Assembly (NCBI RefSeq): GCF_020171745.1
Contig: NZ_JAIVAH010000013.1
Span: forward strand, 124,001-188,000
DNA length: 64,000 nt
From: Prescottella equi
GTDB lineage: Bacteria > Actinomycetota > Actinomycetes > Mycobacteriales > Mycobacteriaceae
Reading direction: 5' to 3'
Shown one piece after another: positions 1 through 11,500 of the stretch. Position 1 is the stretch's first letter. Every line of letters starts with the position of its first letter. Both the position numbers and the translations under genes were made by a program. The notes below the pieces were generated by a model. It ran no database searches and was not told the origin of the DNA. It saw only the letters and a program-made list of their open reading frames with translations.

Positions 1-3000
1 GCGCACCGTCTTCCCCGAGGCCGACGGCGCTGCGAGCCAGGTGATCCTGCCCGCGGACCGGGTGACCGTCGACCTCGCTGCCGAACCGGTGCGCGAATCC
101 GACGTCGCCGACGCTGTGGCGCAGACGATCTCGCAGGGCTTCGACGTCACCGTGGCCGTCCCGTTCCGGATGCGACTGCTCGCGGTCACGCCCACCGAGC
201 ACGTGCTGGTGGTGGTCGTGCACCACATCAGCGCCGACGGCTTCTCGATGGGTCCGCTCACGCGAGACATCGTCGCCGCGTACGCCGCGCGGTCGGCCGG
301 CGCCGCCCCGGCGTGGACGCCACTCGCGGTCCAGTACGCCGATTACTCGCTGTGGCAGCGCACGGTGCTCGGCAGCGAGGACGATCCGGAGTCGGTCATC
401 GCGCGACAGGTGGAGTTCTGGCGGGACGCGCTTGCGGACCTGCCCGACCGACTCGACCTGCCCGCCGATCGTCCGCGTCCCGCGGTCGTGTCGAACAGCG
501 GTGCATCGCATCGCTTCTCGATCGGCACCGAGACGTCGGGACGCATCGACGCGATCGCTCGCGAGCACGGCGCGTCGACCTTCATGGTGGTGCACGCGGC
601 CCTGTCGGTGCTGCTCGCACGCCTGAGCGGCACCGCCGACATCGCGATCGGCACCCCGGTCGCGGGCCGCGGCGAGGCCGCCCTCGACGACCTCGTCGGC
701 ATGTTCGTCAACACCCTCGTGCTGAGGGCCGACGTCCGCGGCGACCTCCCGTTCGCGGACCTGCTCACCGGTATCCGGGCCACCGACCTCGCGGCGTTCG
801 GCAACGCCGACGTGCCGTTCGAGCGACTGGTCGAGGTGCTGAGCCCGGCCCGCTCGCAGGCCCGGCACCCGCTGTTCCAGGTGGCCCTGTCGTTCCAGAA
901 CATGGACCGCACCGAACTCGCGCTCGGCGACCTGACGGTGTCCGGTGTCGACTTCGACGCCGCCGTCGCGAAATTCGATCTGGCCGTCACGGTCGCCGAG
1001 AGCGATTCGGCGACAGGTGGACTGGACGTGGACCTCACGTACGCGACCGACCTGTTCGACGCGTCGACGATGCGCACGTTCGCGGACCGGTTCGTCCGGG
1101 TGCTCGAGGCCGTCGCCGCCGATGCCTCCGTCGTGGTCGGGGACATCGACCTCCTCGACGCGGCGGAGACGGTCGCACTGACCGCGGCGGCCGGCAATGC
1201 CGGCCCGGCCCCGGTGCTGCTGCCGCAGATCCTGTCCGCCGCCGCGACCTCGGATCCGGCCCGGACGGCACTCGTCTCGGACGACGAGACCGTCACCTAT
1301 CGCGAACTCGACGAGCGGTCGTCCCGTCTGGCGCGCACGCTGATCGCGCGCGGCGCCGGACCCGAGTCGGTGGTCGCGGTTGCGCTCACCCGGTCGATCG
1401 AGTCCGTCGTCGCCCTGTGGGCCGTCGCCAAGAGCGGCGCCGCCTTCGTCCCGGTGGACCCGAACTACCCGGCCGACCGCGTCGCGCACATGGTGTCGGA
1501 TTCGCGGGCGCTCCTGGGTATCACCCGCGCCGAGCACGTCGGCGCCCTGCCCGCCGCGCTGCCGTGGATCGTCCTCGACGACGCGGCGACGGCGGACGAG
1601 GTCGCCGCGCGATCCGCCGACGCCGTGACCGACGCGGACCGCACCGCGCCGCTGCGCGTGACGGACGCCGCCTACGTCATCTACACGTCCGGTTCGACGG
1701 GTGTGCCGAAGGGCGTGGTCGTCACGCACACCGGTCTGGCGGCTTTCGCGGCCGAGCAGGTGGAGCGCTACGGCATCGAGTCCGATTCCCGGACGCTGCA
1801 TTTCGCGTCGCCCAGCTTCGACGCGTCGGTCCTCGAGCTGCTGATGGCGTTCGGTGCGGGTGCGACGATGGTGATCGCGCCGACCTCGATCTACGGCGGC
1901 CACGAGTTGGCCGACCTGCTGCGCACACACCACGTCACGCACGCGTTCGTGACGCCGGCGGCGCTGGCCTCGGTCGACCCGGCCGGCCTGGGTGCGCTGC
2001 AGACCGTCGTCGTCGGCGGTGAGGCCTGCTCGGCCGAACTCGTCGCGCGATGGGCGCCGGGCCGGCGGATGTTCAACGCGTACGGCCCCACCGAGGCGAC
2101 CGTCGCGTCCAACATCTCCGGCGCCCTCGTCCCCGGCGAGCCCGTCACGATCGGCCGGGCCATCCGTGGCGCCGACGCCTTCGTGCTCGACGGCCGCCTG
2201 CGGCCCGTCCCCGCGGGCGTCCCCGGTGAGCTGTACCTCGCCGGAGCCGGTATGGCCCGCGGCTACCTCGGCCGCCCCGCGCTCACCGCGGAACGGTTCG
2301 TGGCCAACCCGTTCGGCGCACCCGGATCACGCCTGTACCGCACCGGCGACGTCGTGCGCACGACCGCCGACCGGGTACTCGAGTACGTCGGCCGCGCCGA
2401 CGACCAGGTGAAGCTGCGCGGCTTCCGGATCGAACTCGGCGAGATCGAATCCGTTCTCGCCGCGCACGACTCGGTCGCCCAGACCGCGGTCGTGGTGGTG
2501 CGCGACCAGCTCGTCGCGTACATCGTGGCCGCCGAAGACCGGTCGATCGACGTGGCCGCACTGAAGGAGTTCGCGGCCCGCGCCATCACGGCGTACATGG
2601 TGCCGTCGGCGTTCGTGGTCCTGGACCGCCTGCCGCTCACCGGCAGCGGCAAGCTGGACCGCAAGGCCCTGCCCGAACCCGAGTTCGAGGCGCGCGAATT
2701 CCGGGCCCCGACCACCCCGGTCGAGGAAGCCGTCGCATCCGTGTTCGCCGACGTCCTCGGCGTCGACCGGGTGGGCCGCGGCGACGACTTCTTCGCGCTC
2801 GGCGGCAACTCGCTGCTGGCCACGCAGGTGGCCGCCCGACTCGGCGTGGCACTGGACACCACGGTGCCCGTGCGGGTGCTGTTCGACGCCTCGACCGTCG
2901 AAGCCCTCGCCGCCCGGGTGTCGGTGTCCACCGCCGGCCGGACGAAGGCGCTGGTCGCCGGTCCGCGTCCGGACCGGATTCCGCTGTCGCTCGCGCAGCA

Positions 3001-6000
3001 GCGCATGTGGTTCCTGAACCGGTTCGAACCTGAATCGGCGGTGAACAACATCCCGCTCGCGATCCGACTGTCGGGTGAGCTCGACGTCGAATCCCTCTCC
3101 GCGGCAATCGGTGACGTCCTGGACCGGCACGAATCGCTGCGCACCCTGTTCCCCGACGTGGACGGTGTCGGCTTCCAGTCGATCCGCCCGGCGTCCGACG
3201 TCGCGGCCCCCGTCGCCGCCGAGGCGGTCGCGGAGGCCGACCTGCCGGTGCTCGTCGAGCAGATGGTCGTGGCCGGCTTCGACCTCACGACCGACATCCC
3301 GGTGCGGATTCGTCTGTTCGCGGTCTCGCCCACCGAGCACGTGCTGGTGCTCGTGGTGCACCACATCGCGGCCGACGGCTTCTCGATGGGCCCGCTGACC
3401 CGCGACGTGATGACCGCGTACTCGGCCCGCTCGGCCGGCACCCTCCCGTCGTGGGCGCCGCTGGCGGTGCAGTACGCCGACTACACGCTGTGGCAGCGTG
3501 ACGTCCTCGGTTCGGAGGACGATCCGGAATCGGCGATGTCGACGCAGCTCGCGCACTGGAAGCGGACCCTCGCCGGCCTGCCCGGTCAGCTCGACCTGCC
3601 GTCCGACCGCCCCCGCCCCGCGGTGGCGTCCAATCACGGTGCCTCGCACAGCTTCACGATCGACGCTGATCTGCACGCGGCCGTCGACGGCACGGCGCGG
3701 GCGCACGGCGCGACGCCGTTCATGGTGCTGCACGCGGCGCTGTCGGTGCTGCTGGCCCGGCTGAGTGGCACCTCCGACATCGCGGTCGGCACCCCGGTCG
3801 CCGGCCGCGGTGAGGCGGCGCTCGACGACCTGGTCGGCATGTTCGTCGGCACCCTCGTGCTGCGATCCGATGTCCGGCCGGACCTGACGTTCGCGCAACT
3901 CCTCGCGGACGTGCGGGCTGCGGATCTCGCGGCCTTCGAGCATGCGGACGTGCCGTTCGAGCGGCTCGTCGAGATCCTCGACGTCGAGCGCTCGCAGTCC
4001 CGGCATCCGCTGTTCCAGGTGATGCTGACGCTGCAGAATCTCGCTCCGGCGTCGCTCGAGCTGCCGGGCCTGTCGGTGTCCGGCGTGGACGTCGACTCTG
4101 TGGCCGCGAAGTTCGATCTGCAGGTGACACTCTCGGAGTCGGCCGACGGATTGTCCGTCGACCTGACGTACGCGACGGACCTGTTCGACGAGTCCACGAT
4201 GCGCGTGTTCGGGGAGCGGTTCCGGCGGGTGCTGGCGGCGGTCACCTCGGACCCGGCCGTCGTGGTCGGCGACGTGGAGCTGCTCGACGAGACCGAGCGC
4301 GTGCAGGTGCTCGAGCGGTGGAATGCGACCGCCCGTCCCGTCGACGACTCCACACTGGTCGATCTGTTCGACGCGCAGGTTGCGGCGACGCCGGATGCGA
4401 CGGCCGTCGCGTCCGGCGTCGAGACCCTGACCTATCGCGAGTTCGCCTCGCGGGTGCGGCGTCTGGCCCGCCAGCTGATCGACGCCGGTGTCAAACCGGA
4501 GTCCCTGGTGGCGGTCGCGATGGGCCGGTCGGTGGAGCAGCTCGTCGCCCTCCACGCCGTGGTCGCGGCGGGTGGCGGCTACGTTCCGCTCGACCCCGAT
4601 CAGCCGGCGGAACGCAACCACTACGTGCTCGAGGTCGCGCGCCCGGCGCTGGTGCTCACCACGACGCGGGACGGCGGAGTTGCGGCCGGGGACATCCCGG
4701 TGATCTCCGTCGACGCCGTCGATCTGTCCGGGCGTTCCGATGCACCGATCGTCGACGCCGAGCGCACCGCTCCGCTGCGTGGCGCCGCGGTGGCCTACGT
4801 GCTGTTCACATCGGGCTCGACGGGCCGGCCCAAGGGTGTCGCCGTCCCGCACGCGGCGGTGACGAATCTGTTCGCGTGGATGCAGACCGAGTACGGCCTG
4901 GGCGCGGACGATCGGGTGCTGCTCAAGACCCCGTTCACGTTCGACGCGTCGGTGTGGGAGCTGTTCTGGCCGTTGCAGACCGGGGCGACGACAGTCGTCG
5001 CGTCGCGGGACGCGCACCGCGATCCCGCGGGTCTGGCACGCGAGATCGCGGACGGGTCGATCACGGTCGCACAGTTCGTGCCGTCGGTGCTCGACGCGAC
5101 GATCGATCACCTCGACCCGGCGGGCGCGGCGTCCCTCTCCCGGGTCTTCTGCGGTGGCGAGGCACTTTCGTCCCGGACGGTGTCGCGACTGCGGTCCGTC
5201 ACGGATGCGTCGGTGCACAACGTGTACGGCCCGACCGAGGTCACGGTGCAGGCGACCCGGCACGAGGTGGGTGCGTCGGATGTGGTCGTGATTCCGATCG
5301 GCGCGCCCGCATCGAACACCCGTGCCTACGTCCTGGATTCGCGTCTGCGTCCGGTTCCGGCCGGTGTCGCGGGTGAGCTGTATCTGGCCGGCGCTCAGGT
5401 GGCCCGCGGCTACCAGGGTCGGGGCGACCTGACCGCGGAGCGATTCGTGGCGAATCCGTTCACCGGCAGCGGTGAACGGATGTACCGCACGGGCGATCTG
5501 GTGAAGTGGACGGTCGGGGCGAGCGAAGCGACGGGGGATTTCCCTGAGGGCGAGCTGGAGTACCTGGGCCGCACGGACTTCCAGGTGAAGCTGCGCGGTC
5601 TGCGCATCGAGCTGGGCGAGATCGAGGCGGCCCTGCTGGCGGCGCCGGAGATCGCGCAGGCCGCGGTGCTGGTCCAGAGTGATCAGCTGGTCGCGTACGT
5701 GGTGGCCGACGGGCCCTTCGATGCCGAGGCCACGAAGGCTGCTCTGGCCAGGAGTCTGGCGTCGTACATGGTGCCGTCGACGTTCGTGGTGCTGGACGAG
5801 TTCCCGCTCAACGCGTCCGGCAAGCTGGATCGGAAGGCGCTGCCGGAGCCGGTGTTCGAGGTGCGCGAGTTCCGGGCGCCGACGACGCCGGTCGAGGAGA
5901 TCGTCGCGGGCGTGTTCGCCGACGTCCTCGGGGCCGCGCGGGTCGGTCTGGACGACGACTTCTTCGCGCTGGGCGGCAATTCGCTGGTCGCGACGCAGGT

Positions 6001-8386
6001 CGTCGCGCGTCTCGGCGCGGCGCTCGACGCCCAGGTGCCGGTACGGGTGCTGTTCGAGGCGTCGACGGTGAGCGCGCTCGCGGCCCGGGCTCAGGCCCTG
6101 GCGGGTGCCGGGGCGCGCAAGGCGCTCGTCGCCGGTCCGCGACCGGAGCGGATTCCGCTCTCGCTGGCCCAGCAGCGCATGTGTTTCCTGAACCGGCTCG
6201 AACCGGAGTCCACCACGTACAACATTCCGCTGGCGATGCAGCTCACCGGAGACTTGGACGTCGCGGCGCTGCGGGCGGCCCTGCAGGACGTCCTCGTCCG
6301 GCACGAGGCGCTGCGCACGTACTACCCGGAGGACGCGGACGGCCCGCACCAGGTGATCGTGCCGGCCGATCGGGTCGAGTTCGATCTCACGCCCGTCCCC
6401 GTCACCGCGGACGACGTGCTCACTCGCGTGGGTGGCCTGCTCGGCCTCGGCTTCGACGTGACCAGCGGAGTTCCGCTGCGGGCCGGGCTGTTCCGGATCG
6501 ACGACCAAACACACGTGTTCGCGTTCGTCGTCCACCACATCGGTGCGGACGGCGTCTCCATGGCGCCGATGGCGCGTGATCTGGTCGCCGCGTATGCCGC
6601 TCGCAGCCAGGGCGCGGCGCCGCAGTGGTCCCCGCTCGCGGTGCAGTACGCGGACTTCGCGCTGTGGCAGCGCGAGGTGGTGGGCTCGGCGGACGAGCCC
6701 GGCACGGTGGCCGCGGAGCAGCTCGAGTACTGGGTGCGGACGTTGTCGGGCGCACCGGATCTGCTCGATCTCCCCACCGACCGGCCACGTCCGGCGGTGG
6801 CGTCGATGAGGGGAGCCGAGACCGGTTTCACGATCCCGGCTGCACTGCACACCGCACTCGACGCACTCGGGCGGGCCGAGGGCGCATCGCTGTTCATGGT
6901 GGCGCACAGTGCGCTGGCCGTGCTGCTGGCGCGGCTCAGCGGAACCTGGGACGTCACGGTCGGCACCCCGATCGCCGGACGCGGGGACGCCGCACTCGAC
7001 GATCTGGTGGGCATGTTCGTCAACACGCTGGCGCTGCGGACGGAACTGACGTCGTCGATGACGTTCACGGATGTCCTCGCGCGGTCGCGGGAGACTGATC
7101 TGGCCGCCTTCGGCAACGCGGACCTGCCGTTCGAGCGCGTCGTCGAGGCCGTCGCGCCGTCTCGCTCGACGGCGCGGCACCCGCTGTTCCAGACGGTGCT
7201 GTCGTTCCAGAACCAGCAGCAGGCCGCACTCGAGCTGCCCGGCCTGACGGTGGGTGCGGTACCGGATCAGGAGCGGGCGGCCAAGTTCGACCTGCAGCTG
7301 ACCCTGATCCCGGCACCGTCCGGAGATCTCGAGGCTCTGCTGACCTACGCGACGGACCTGTTCGACGAGTCGACGGTGGCGACGCTCGGCCGGCGATTCG
7401 TACGGATCCTCGAGGCCGTCGCTGCGGACGCCCGGGTGGTGGTCGGTGACATCGACATCGTGTCCGACGCGGAGCGAGCACAGTTGCAGGGCGCCGCGAC
7501 GTCCGGAGGATCCGCCGACGCCGGGCCGGGCGCGACCGTCGTGCCCAGCGACAGCACCGTGCCGCAGATCCTGGCAGCGGTGGTCGAGGCCGACCCGGAG
7601 GCGCCGGCGATCTCGGACGACGGTGAGGAGATCACCTACGGCGATCTCGACGAGCAGTCGTCGCGACTGGCGCGGCTGCTGATCGGCGAGGGCGTCGGCC
7701 CCGGTCACCACGTGCCGATCGCGCTGCCCCGCTCGGCGGATGCGGTGGTTGCGGCGTGGGCGGTGCTCAAGAGCGGCGCCGCTCTGGTGCCGATCGAGGC
7801 AGCGGAGGGCGACCGGTTGCCGTCCGACATGACGGCCAAGGTCGGCGTAACGACGTCCGCACTCGTCGAGGACCTGCCCGACAGCATCGAATGGGTCGTG
7901 CTGGATCGCGACGCGGACCGGATCCGCATCGACGAGCAGTCCGGCAGGCCGGTCACCTACACCGAGCGGATCCGCCGCCTGGGCTCCGAGGATCCCGCAC
8001 TCGCGGCGGCCGACGGATCTATCTCGCTCACCCACGGATACGTGGTGGCACTCGCCGAGCGCGATCGCGCCCGCTACGACGTCACCTACGAGTCCCGGAC
8101 CGTGTGTACCGAGCCCCTGAGCAGCATCTGGTCGGTCACCGAGCTGCTCGTGGCGTCCACCGCGGGCGCGGTGACCGTCGTCACGGCAGTACCGGAGGGT
8201 AACGTCACCGACCTTCTCGCCGACGAATGGGTGACCCATGCATTCGTGTCGGCGGCCTGCGCGCAGGCCCTCGACGTCGCGGAACTCGAGGATCTCGAGG
8301 TTCTGGTGCTCACCGACGGCGCCCGGCCGGAGGGACGGCCGGACGTCCGGCGGGTCGTCGCCGATGCGGAGGTGTGGTCCGTGTGA
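1..8386 (+). CDS. Nonribosomal peptide synthetase, 5' partial: (C)-A-T-C-A-T-C-A*
   Basis: The reading frame is open through the left edge (codons in phase from base 2) and begins inside a condensation domain. C domains carry intact HHxxxDG motifs at bases 221, 3359 and 6533 (HHISADG, HHIAADG, HHIGADG). Two complete adenylation domains lie at about 1220-2690 and 4330-5860, with YTSGSTG and FTSGSTG loops. Carrier domains have the GGNS phosphopantetheine serine at 2810 and 5981. The third C domain is followed at about 7558 by a shortened A-like segment that runs to the stop and lacks the TSGSTG loop, the FDxS motif and everything after core A4. The second A domain reads approximately D-A-W-Q-F-G-V-V-Q at the Stachelhaus positions, which resembles glutamine codes (tentative). 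The product is unknown. It probably hands its peptide to the synthetase encoded next. Confidence 0.95.
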   Translation, partial: RTVFPEADGAASQVILPADRVTVDLAAEPVRESDVADAVAQTISQGFDVTVAVPFRMRLLAVTPTEHVLVVVVHHISADGFSMGPLTRDIVAAYAARSAGAAPAWTPLAVQYADYSLWQRTVLGSEDDPESVIARQVEFWRDALADLPDRLDLPADRPRPAVVSNSGASHRFSIGTETSGRIDAIAREHGASTFMVVHAALSVLLARLSGTADIAIGTPVAGRGEAALDDLVGMFVNTLVLRADVRGDLPFADLLTGIRATDLAAFGNADVPFERLVEVLSPARSQARHPLFQVALSFQNMDRTELALGDLTVSGVDFDAAVAKFDLAVTVAESDSATGGLDVDLTYATDLFDASTMRTFADRFVRVLEAVAADASVVVGDIDLLDAAETVALTAAAGNAGPAPVLLPQILSAAATSDPARTALVSDDETVTYRELDERSSRLARTLIARGAGPESVVAVALTRSIESVVALWAVAKSGAAFVPVDPNYPADRVAHMVSDSRALLGITRAEHVGALPAALPWIVLDDAATADEVAARSADAVTDADRTAPLRVTDAAYVIYTSGSTGVPKGVVVTHTGLAAFAAEQVERYGIESDSRTLHFASPSFDASVLELLMAFGAGATMVIAPTSIYGGHELADLLRTHHVTHAFVTPAALASVDPAGLGALQTVVVGGEACSAELVARWAPGRRMFNAYGPTEATVASNISGALVPGEPVTIGRAIRGADAFVLDGRLRPVPAGVPGELYLAGAGMARGYLGRPALTAERFVANPFGAPGSRLYRTGDVVRTTADRVLEYVGRADDQVKLRGFRIELGEIESVLAAHDSVAQTAVVVVRDQLVAYIVAAEDRSIDVAALKEFAARAITAYMVPSAFVVLDRLPLTGSGKLDRKALPEPEFEAREFRAPTTPVEEAVASVFADVLGVDRVGRGDDFFALGGNSLLATQVAARLGVALDTTVPVRVLFDASTVEALAARVSVSTAGRTKALVAGPRPDRIPLSLAQQRMWFLNRFEPESAVNNIPLAIRLSGELDVESLSAAIGDVLDRHESLRTLFPDVDGVGFQSIRPASDVAAPVAAEAVAEADLPVLVEQMVVAGFDLTTDIPVRIRLFAVSPTEHVLVLVVHHIAADGFSMGPLTRDVMTAYSARSAGTLPSWAPLAVQYADYTLWQRDVLGSEDDPESAMSTQLAHWKRTLAGLPGQLDLPSDRPRPAVASNHGASHSFTIDADLHAAVDGTARAHGATPFMVLHAALSVLLARLSGTSDIAVGTPVAGRGEAALDDLVGMFVGTLVLRSDVRPDLTFAQLLADVRAADLAAFEHADVPFERLVEILDVERSQSRHPLFQVMLTLQNLAPASLELPGLSVSGVDVDSVAAKFDLQVTLSESADGLSVDLTYATDLFDESTMRVFGERFRRVLAAVTSDPAVVVGDVELLDETERVQVLERWNATARPVDDSTLVDLFDAQVAATPDATAVASGVETLTYREFASRVRRLARQLIDAGVKPESLVAVAMGRSVEQLVALHAVVAAGGGYVPLDPDQPAERNHYVLEVARPALVLTTTRDGGVAAGDIPVISVDAVDLSGRSDAPIVDAERTAPLRGAAVAYVLFTSGSTGRPKGVAVPHAAVTNLFAWMQTEYGLGADDRVLLKTPFTFDASVWELFWPLQTGATTVVASRDAHRDPAGLAREIADGSITVAQFVPSVLDATIDHLDPAGAASLSRVFCGGEALSSRTVSRLRSVTDASVHNVYGPTEVTVQATRHEVGASDVVVIPIGAPASNTRAYVLDSRLRPVPAGVAGELYLAGAQVARGYQGRGDLTAERFVANPFTGSGERMYRTGDLVKWTVGASEATGDFPEGELEYLGRTDFQVKLRGLRIELGEIEAALLAAPEIAQAAVLVQSDQLVAYVVADGPFDAEATKAALARSLASYMVPSTFVVLDEFPLNASGKLDRKALPEPVFEVREFRAPTTPVEEIVAGVFADVLGAARVGLDDDFFALGGNSLVATQVVARLGAALDAQVPVRVLFEASTVSALAARAQALAGAGARKALVAGPRPERIPLSLAQQRMCFLNRLEPESTTYNIPLAMQLTGDLDVAALRAALQDVLVRHEALRTYYPEDADGPHQVIVPADRVEFDLTPVPVTADDVLTRVGGLLGLGFDVTSGVPLRAGLFRIDDQTHVFAFVVHHIGADGVSMAPMARDLVAAYAARSQGAAPQWSPLAVQYADFALWQREVVGSADEPGTVAAEQLEYWVRTLSGAPDLLDLPTDRPRPAVASMRGAETGFTIPAALHTALDALGRAEGASLFMVAHSALAVLLARLSGTWDVTVGTPIAGRGDAALDDLVGMFVNTLALRTELTSSMTFTDVLARSRETDLAAFGNADLPFERVVEAVAPSRSTARHPLFQTVLSFQNQQQAALELPGLTVGAVPDQERAAKFDLQLTLIPAPSGDLEALLTYATDLFDESTVATLGRRFVRILEAVAADARVVVGDIDIVSDAERAQLQGAATSGGSADAGPGATVVPSDSTVPQILAAVVEADPEAPAISDDGEEITYGDLDEQSSRLARLLIGEGVGPGHHVPIALPRSADAVVAAWAVLKSGAALVPIEAAEGDRLPSDMTAKVGVTTSALVEDLPDSIEWVVLDRDADRIRIDEQSGRPVTYTERIRRLGSEDPALAAADGSISLTHGYVVALAERDRARYDVTYESRTVCTEPLSSIWSVTELLVASTAGAVTVVTAVPEGNVTDLLADEWVTHAFVSAACAQALDVAELEDLEVLVLTDGARPEGRPDVRRVVADAEVWSV
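5507..5537 (+). repeat. 31-base motif inserted in a loop of the first synthetase's second A domain (copy 1)
   Basis: The core GGCGAGCGAAGCGACGGGGG lies where other A domains go directly from the W of xxRW to the EYxGR motif. It adds about ten residues ([10 protein letters not shown]...) between cores A7 and A8. The copy at 16061-16091 matches at 28 of 31 bases by eye, and the sequence beyond the motif differs. Confidence 0.6.
7558..8383 (+). other. Degenerate, truncated adenylation-like domain (A*) at the end of the first NRPS
   Basis: After the last C domain the protein resumes normal A-domain sequence (LPQIL-type start, [29 protein letters not shown]). Along about 275 residues it still aligns to the N-terminal half of the A domain that opens the next protein. 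For example, [16 protein letters not shown] matches [16 protein letters not shown]. The ATP-binding loop is replaced by unrelated sequence (ISLTHGYVV region). The FDAS substrate-binding motif has become PLSSIWS, and the chain stops before the YGPTE motif. Frame and length are preserved throughout, so this is not a simple frameshift remnant. Catalysis is not possible. A structural or docking role is inference. Confidence 0.8.
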
Positions 8387-8438
8387 GGCGATAATGATGG
8401 TTTGTCCCGGGCGATGTAGGTGTAAGGAAAGAGTCACT

Positions 8439-8507
8439 GTGGTGCGTTGTGAGATGCCAAGCCGTCGCGTGTCGGCGATCGACACACGAGGTGTTCGGAA
8501 CGCATGA
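8439..8507 (+). CDS. Possible 22-residue leader peptide, translationally coupled to the second NRPS
   Basis: In the 117-base gap between the two NRPS genes, a GTG (8439; a second GTG at 8442) sits eight bases after AAGGAAA (8424-8430). It opens a 22-codon frame whose TGA overlaps the ATG of the next gene (ATGA at 8504-8507). The frame could also begin at ATG 8394 or 8397, adding CPGRCRC just after the first stop codon. No family is recognisable. The good ribosome-binding site and stop/start overlap suggest coupling, but a frame this short could be chance. Confidence 0.3.
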   Translation: MVRCEMPSRRVSAIDTRGVRNA

Positions 8508-11500
8508 GCGAGCAGAGTCGGGAGCTGCACGGGAGTGACGGAGACGAACGCAAGCGCACCAGGCGCCCGCGGCCGGAGCGGCGCGAACGCCCTACGCGGC
8601 GGAGCCGTCCCCGGTCGACGACGCTGCCGCAGCTGCTGGCTGCGGCCGTCGAGCGGGACCCGTCGGCCACCGCGCTCGTGTGCGCCGACCGCTCCCGCAC
8701 CTACGCGGACCTCGACGCGTGGTCCTCGCGCCTCGCCCGGGTCCTGATCGAACGGGGCATCGGGCCGGGCGACTCCGTTGCCGTGGCCGTCCCGCGGTCC
8801 ATCGAATCGGTGTCGGCGGTGTGGGGTGTCGCGAAGTCGGGTGCCGCCTACGTGCCCGTCGACCCGAACTATCCGGCCGACCGCGTCGAGCACATGGTCA
8901 CCGACTCGGGTGTCCTCGTCGGACTGACGACCGCCGAGTCGCGCGACGCGCTCGCGGACTCCGTCGAATGGCTGGTGCTCGACGACGACTTCGAACGCGC
9001 GCTGGCCGATCGGTCCCCGGAACCGATCTCCTTCGCGGACCGCACCCGGACGTTGGCGGACACCGATCCGGCCTACGTGATCTACACGTCGGGTTCGACG
9101 GGGCGGCCCAAGGGCGTCGTGGTCACCCAGGCCGGCCTCGGCGACTTCTGTGCCGAACAGGTCCGGCGGTACGGGCTCACCCCGCAGGCCCGGACGCTGC
9201 ACTTCGCCTCGCCCAGCTTCGACGCCTCGGTGCTCGAGCTGCTGCTCGCGGTGGGCGCCGGTTCGACGATGGTGATCGCGCCGCCCACGGTGTACGGCGG
9301 CGACGACCTCGCCGAACTGATTGCGACGCACCGCGTCACGCACGGATTCGTGACGCCGGCTGCGCTGGCGTCGGTCGACCCGGCCGGGCTGGACACCTTC
9401 CTCGACGTCGTCGTCGGCGGCGAGGCCTGCCCGCCCGACCTGGTGGCGCGCTGGGCCACGTCCGGCCGCAGGTTCTTCAACGGCTACGGCCCCACCGAGA
9501 CCACGATCATGACCGCGATCTCCGATCCGTTGGTCCCCGGTGAACAGATCACGATCGGTGGTCCCACCCAGGGCATGTCGCTCGTGGTGCTCGACGACCG
9601 GTTGCGCCCCACCCCGGTCGGTGTCGCGGGCGAGCTCTACGTGTCGGGCCCGGGTGTCGCGCGCGGCTATCACGGCCGATTCGCGCTCACCGCCGAACGA
9701 TTCGTGGCAAGCCCGTTCGGCGATCCCGGAAACCGGATGTACCGCACCGGAGACGTGGTGCGCTGGAACGCGAACCAGCAGATCGAGTACGTCGGACGCT
9801 CCGACTTCCAGGTCAAGATCCGCGGATTCCGCATCGAGCTGGGCGAGATCGACGCCGCGCTCGGCGAGCACGACGACGTCGACTTCGCCGCCACGGTGGC
9901 CCACGAGGCGACGACGGGCAGCAAGGTCCTCGTCTCCTATGTGCGCCCGGTGGCCGGCCGGCAGATCGACGTGCCCGCACTGCTCGAGTTCGTCGGCCGA
10001 TCGCTGCCCCGGCACATGGTGCCCTCCACGGCCATGGTCCTCGACACGATTCCCCTCACCCCGGTCGGCAAGCTGGACCGTCAGGCGCTGCCGGCTCCGG
10101 TCTTCGAGGCCCGCGAGTTCCGGGCGCCGGTCACCCCGACGGAGGAACTAGTGGCGTCGGTGTTCGCCGACGTGCTCGACGTCCCGCAGGTGGGTCTCGA
10201 CGACGACTTCTTCGAGCTCGGCGGCAACTCGCTGATCGCAACGCAGGTGGTGTCCCGGCTGTCGGCCGCGGTCGCCGCGCAGATCCCGGTGCGTGCGGTG
10301 TTCGAAGCATCCACGGTGGAGGCGCTGGCGGCCCAGGTCGACGCCGCGTCGGGCGGCGACGCTCGCACGGCGCTGACGGCCGGCCCTCGCCCCGAAAGGA
10401 TTCCGCTGGCGCTGGCGCAGCAGCGGATGTGGTTCCTGAACCGCTTCGAACCCGACTCCACCGTCGACAACATTCCGGTCGCGATCCGGCTCTCCGGCAC
10501 GCTCGACGTCGCGGCGCTGCGGGCCGCGGTGAGCGACGTCGTCGACCGCCACGAGTCGCTGCGCACGGTGTTCCCGGACATCGACGGCGTCGGCCACCAG
10601 GTAATTCGCGAGTCGAGTGAGATCGGCGAACTTCTTCCGGTGGAGGATGTTTCGGTCGACGCGATCCTGGACCGGGTCGGCGCCCTGGTCGGTGCGGGTT
10701 TCGAGCTGTCCCGCGACATCCCGGTTCGGGCACGGTTGTTCGCGGTGTCGCCGACCGAGCACGTGCTCGTGTTCGTGGTGCATCACATTGCGGCCGACGG
10801 CTTCTCGATCGGACCGCTGACCCGCGATGTCATGCTCGCGTACGCGGCCCGGTCCGCGGGGACACTGCCCGGCTGGGCTCCGCTCGACGTGCAGTACCCC
10901 GATTACGCGCTGTGGCAGCGTGACGTTCTCGGCTCGGAGGACGACCCGCAGTCGGTGCTGGCGCAGCAGGTCGCCCACTGGACGGCCACGCTGGCCGGGC
11001 TTCCGGACCAGCTGGATCTGCCCGCAGACCGGCCGCGTCCCGCCGTCGCGTCCAACCACGGCGCCACCCACCGGTTCGAACTCGGTGCGGAGCTGTCGAC
11101 GGCGATCGACGAACTGGCCCGTCAGCGCGGCGCCACCCCGTTCATGGTGGTCCATGCGGCGCTGTCGGTGCTGCTCGCGCGGCTCAGCGGAACGTCGGAC
11201 ATCGCGGTCGGCACCCCGGTCGCCGGTCGCGGCGAGCAGGTGCTCGACGACATGATCGGCATGTTCGTCAACACCCTGGTGCTGCGCAGCGATGTGCAGC
11301 CCGCGGCGACCTTCGACGAACTTCTGGTGCAGGTGCGCACCTCCGACCTCGCAGCCTTCGGGCACGCCGACATCCCGTTCGAGCGGCTGGTGGAGATCCT
11401 CGACCCGGCCCGGTCGCAGGCGCGGCATCCGCTGTTCCAGGTGATGCTCAGCTTCCAGAACCTCGGCAGCGCCGACCTCGTACTCGGCGACCTGACGGTG

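Noticed and set aside
8238-8503. Possible MbtH-like gene between the two synthetases
   Set aside because: The overlapping frame has none of the MbtH motifs (such as NxExQxSxWP). At best a very short leader peptide fits.
2327-10015. Minus-strand open frame of about 2,560 codons antisense to both synthetases
   Set aside because: It is a high-GC shadow of the NRPS coding frame. It crosses the gap between two real genes, has no domain similarity and is rich in Arg/His/Gly from reversed codons.
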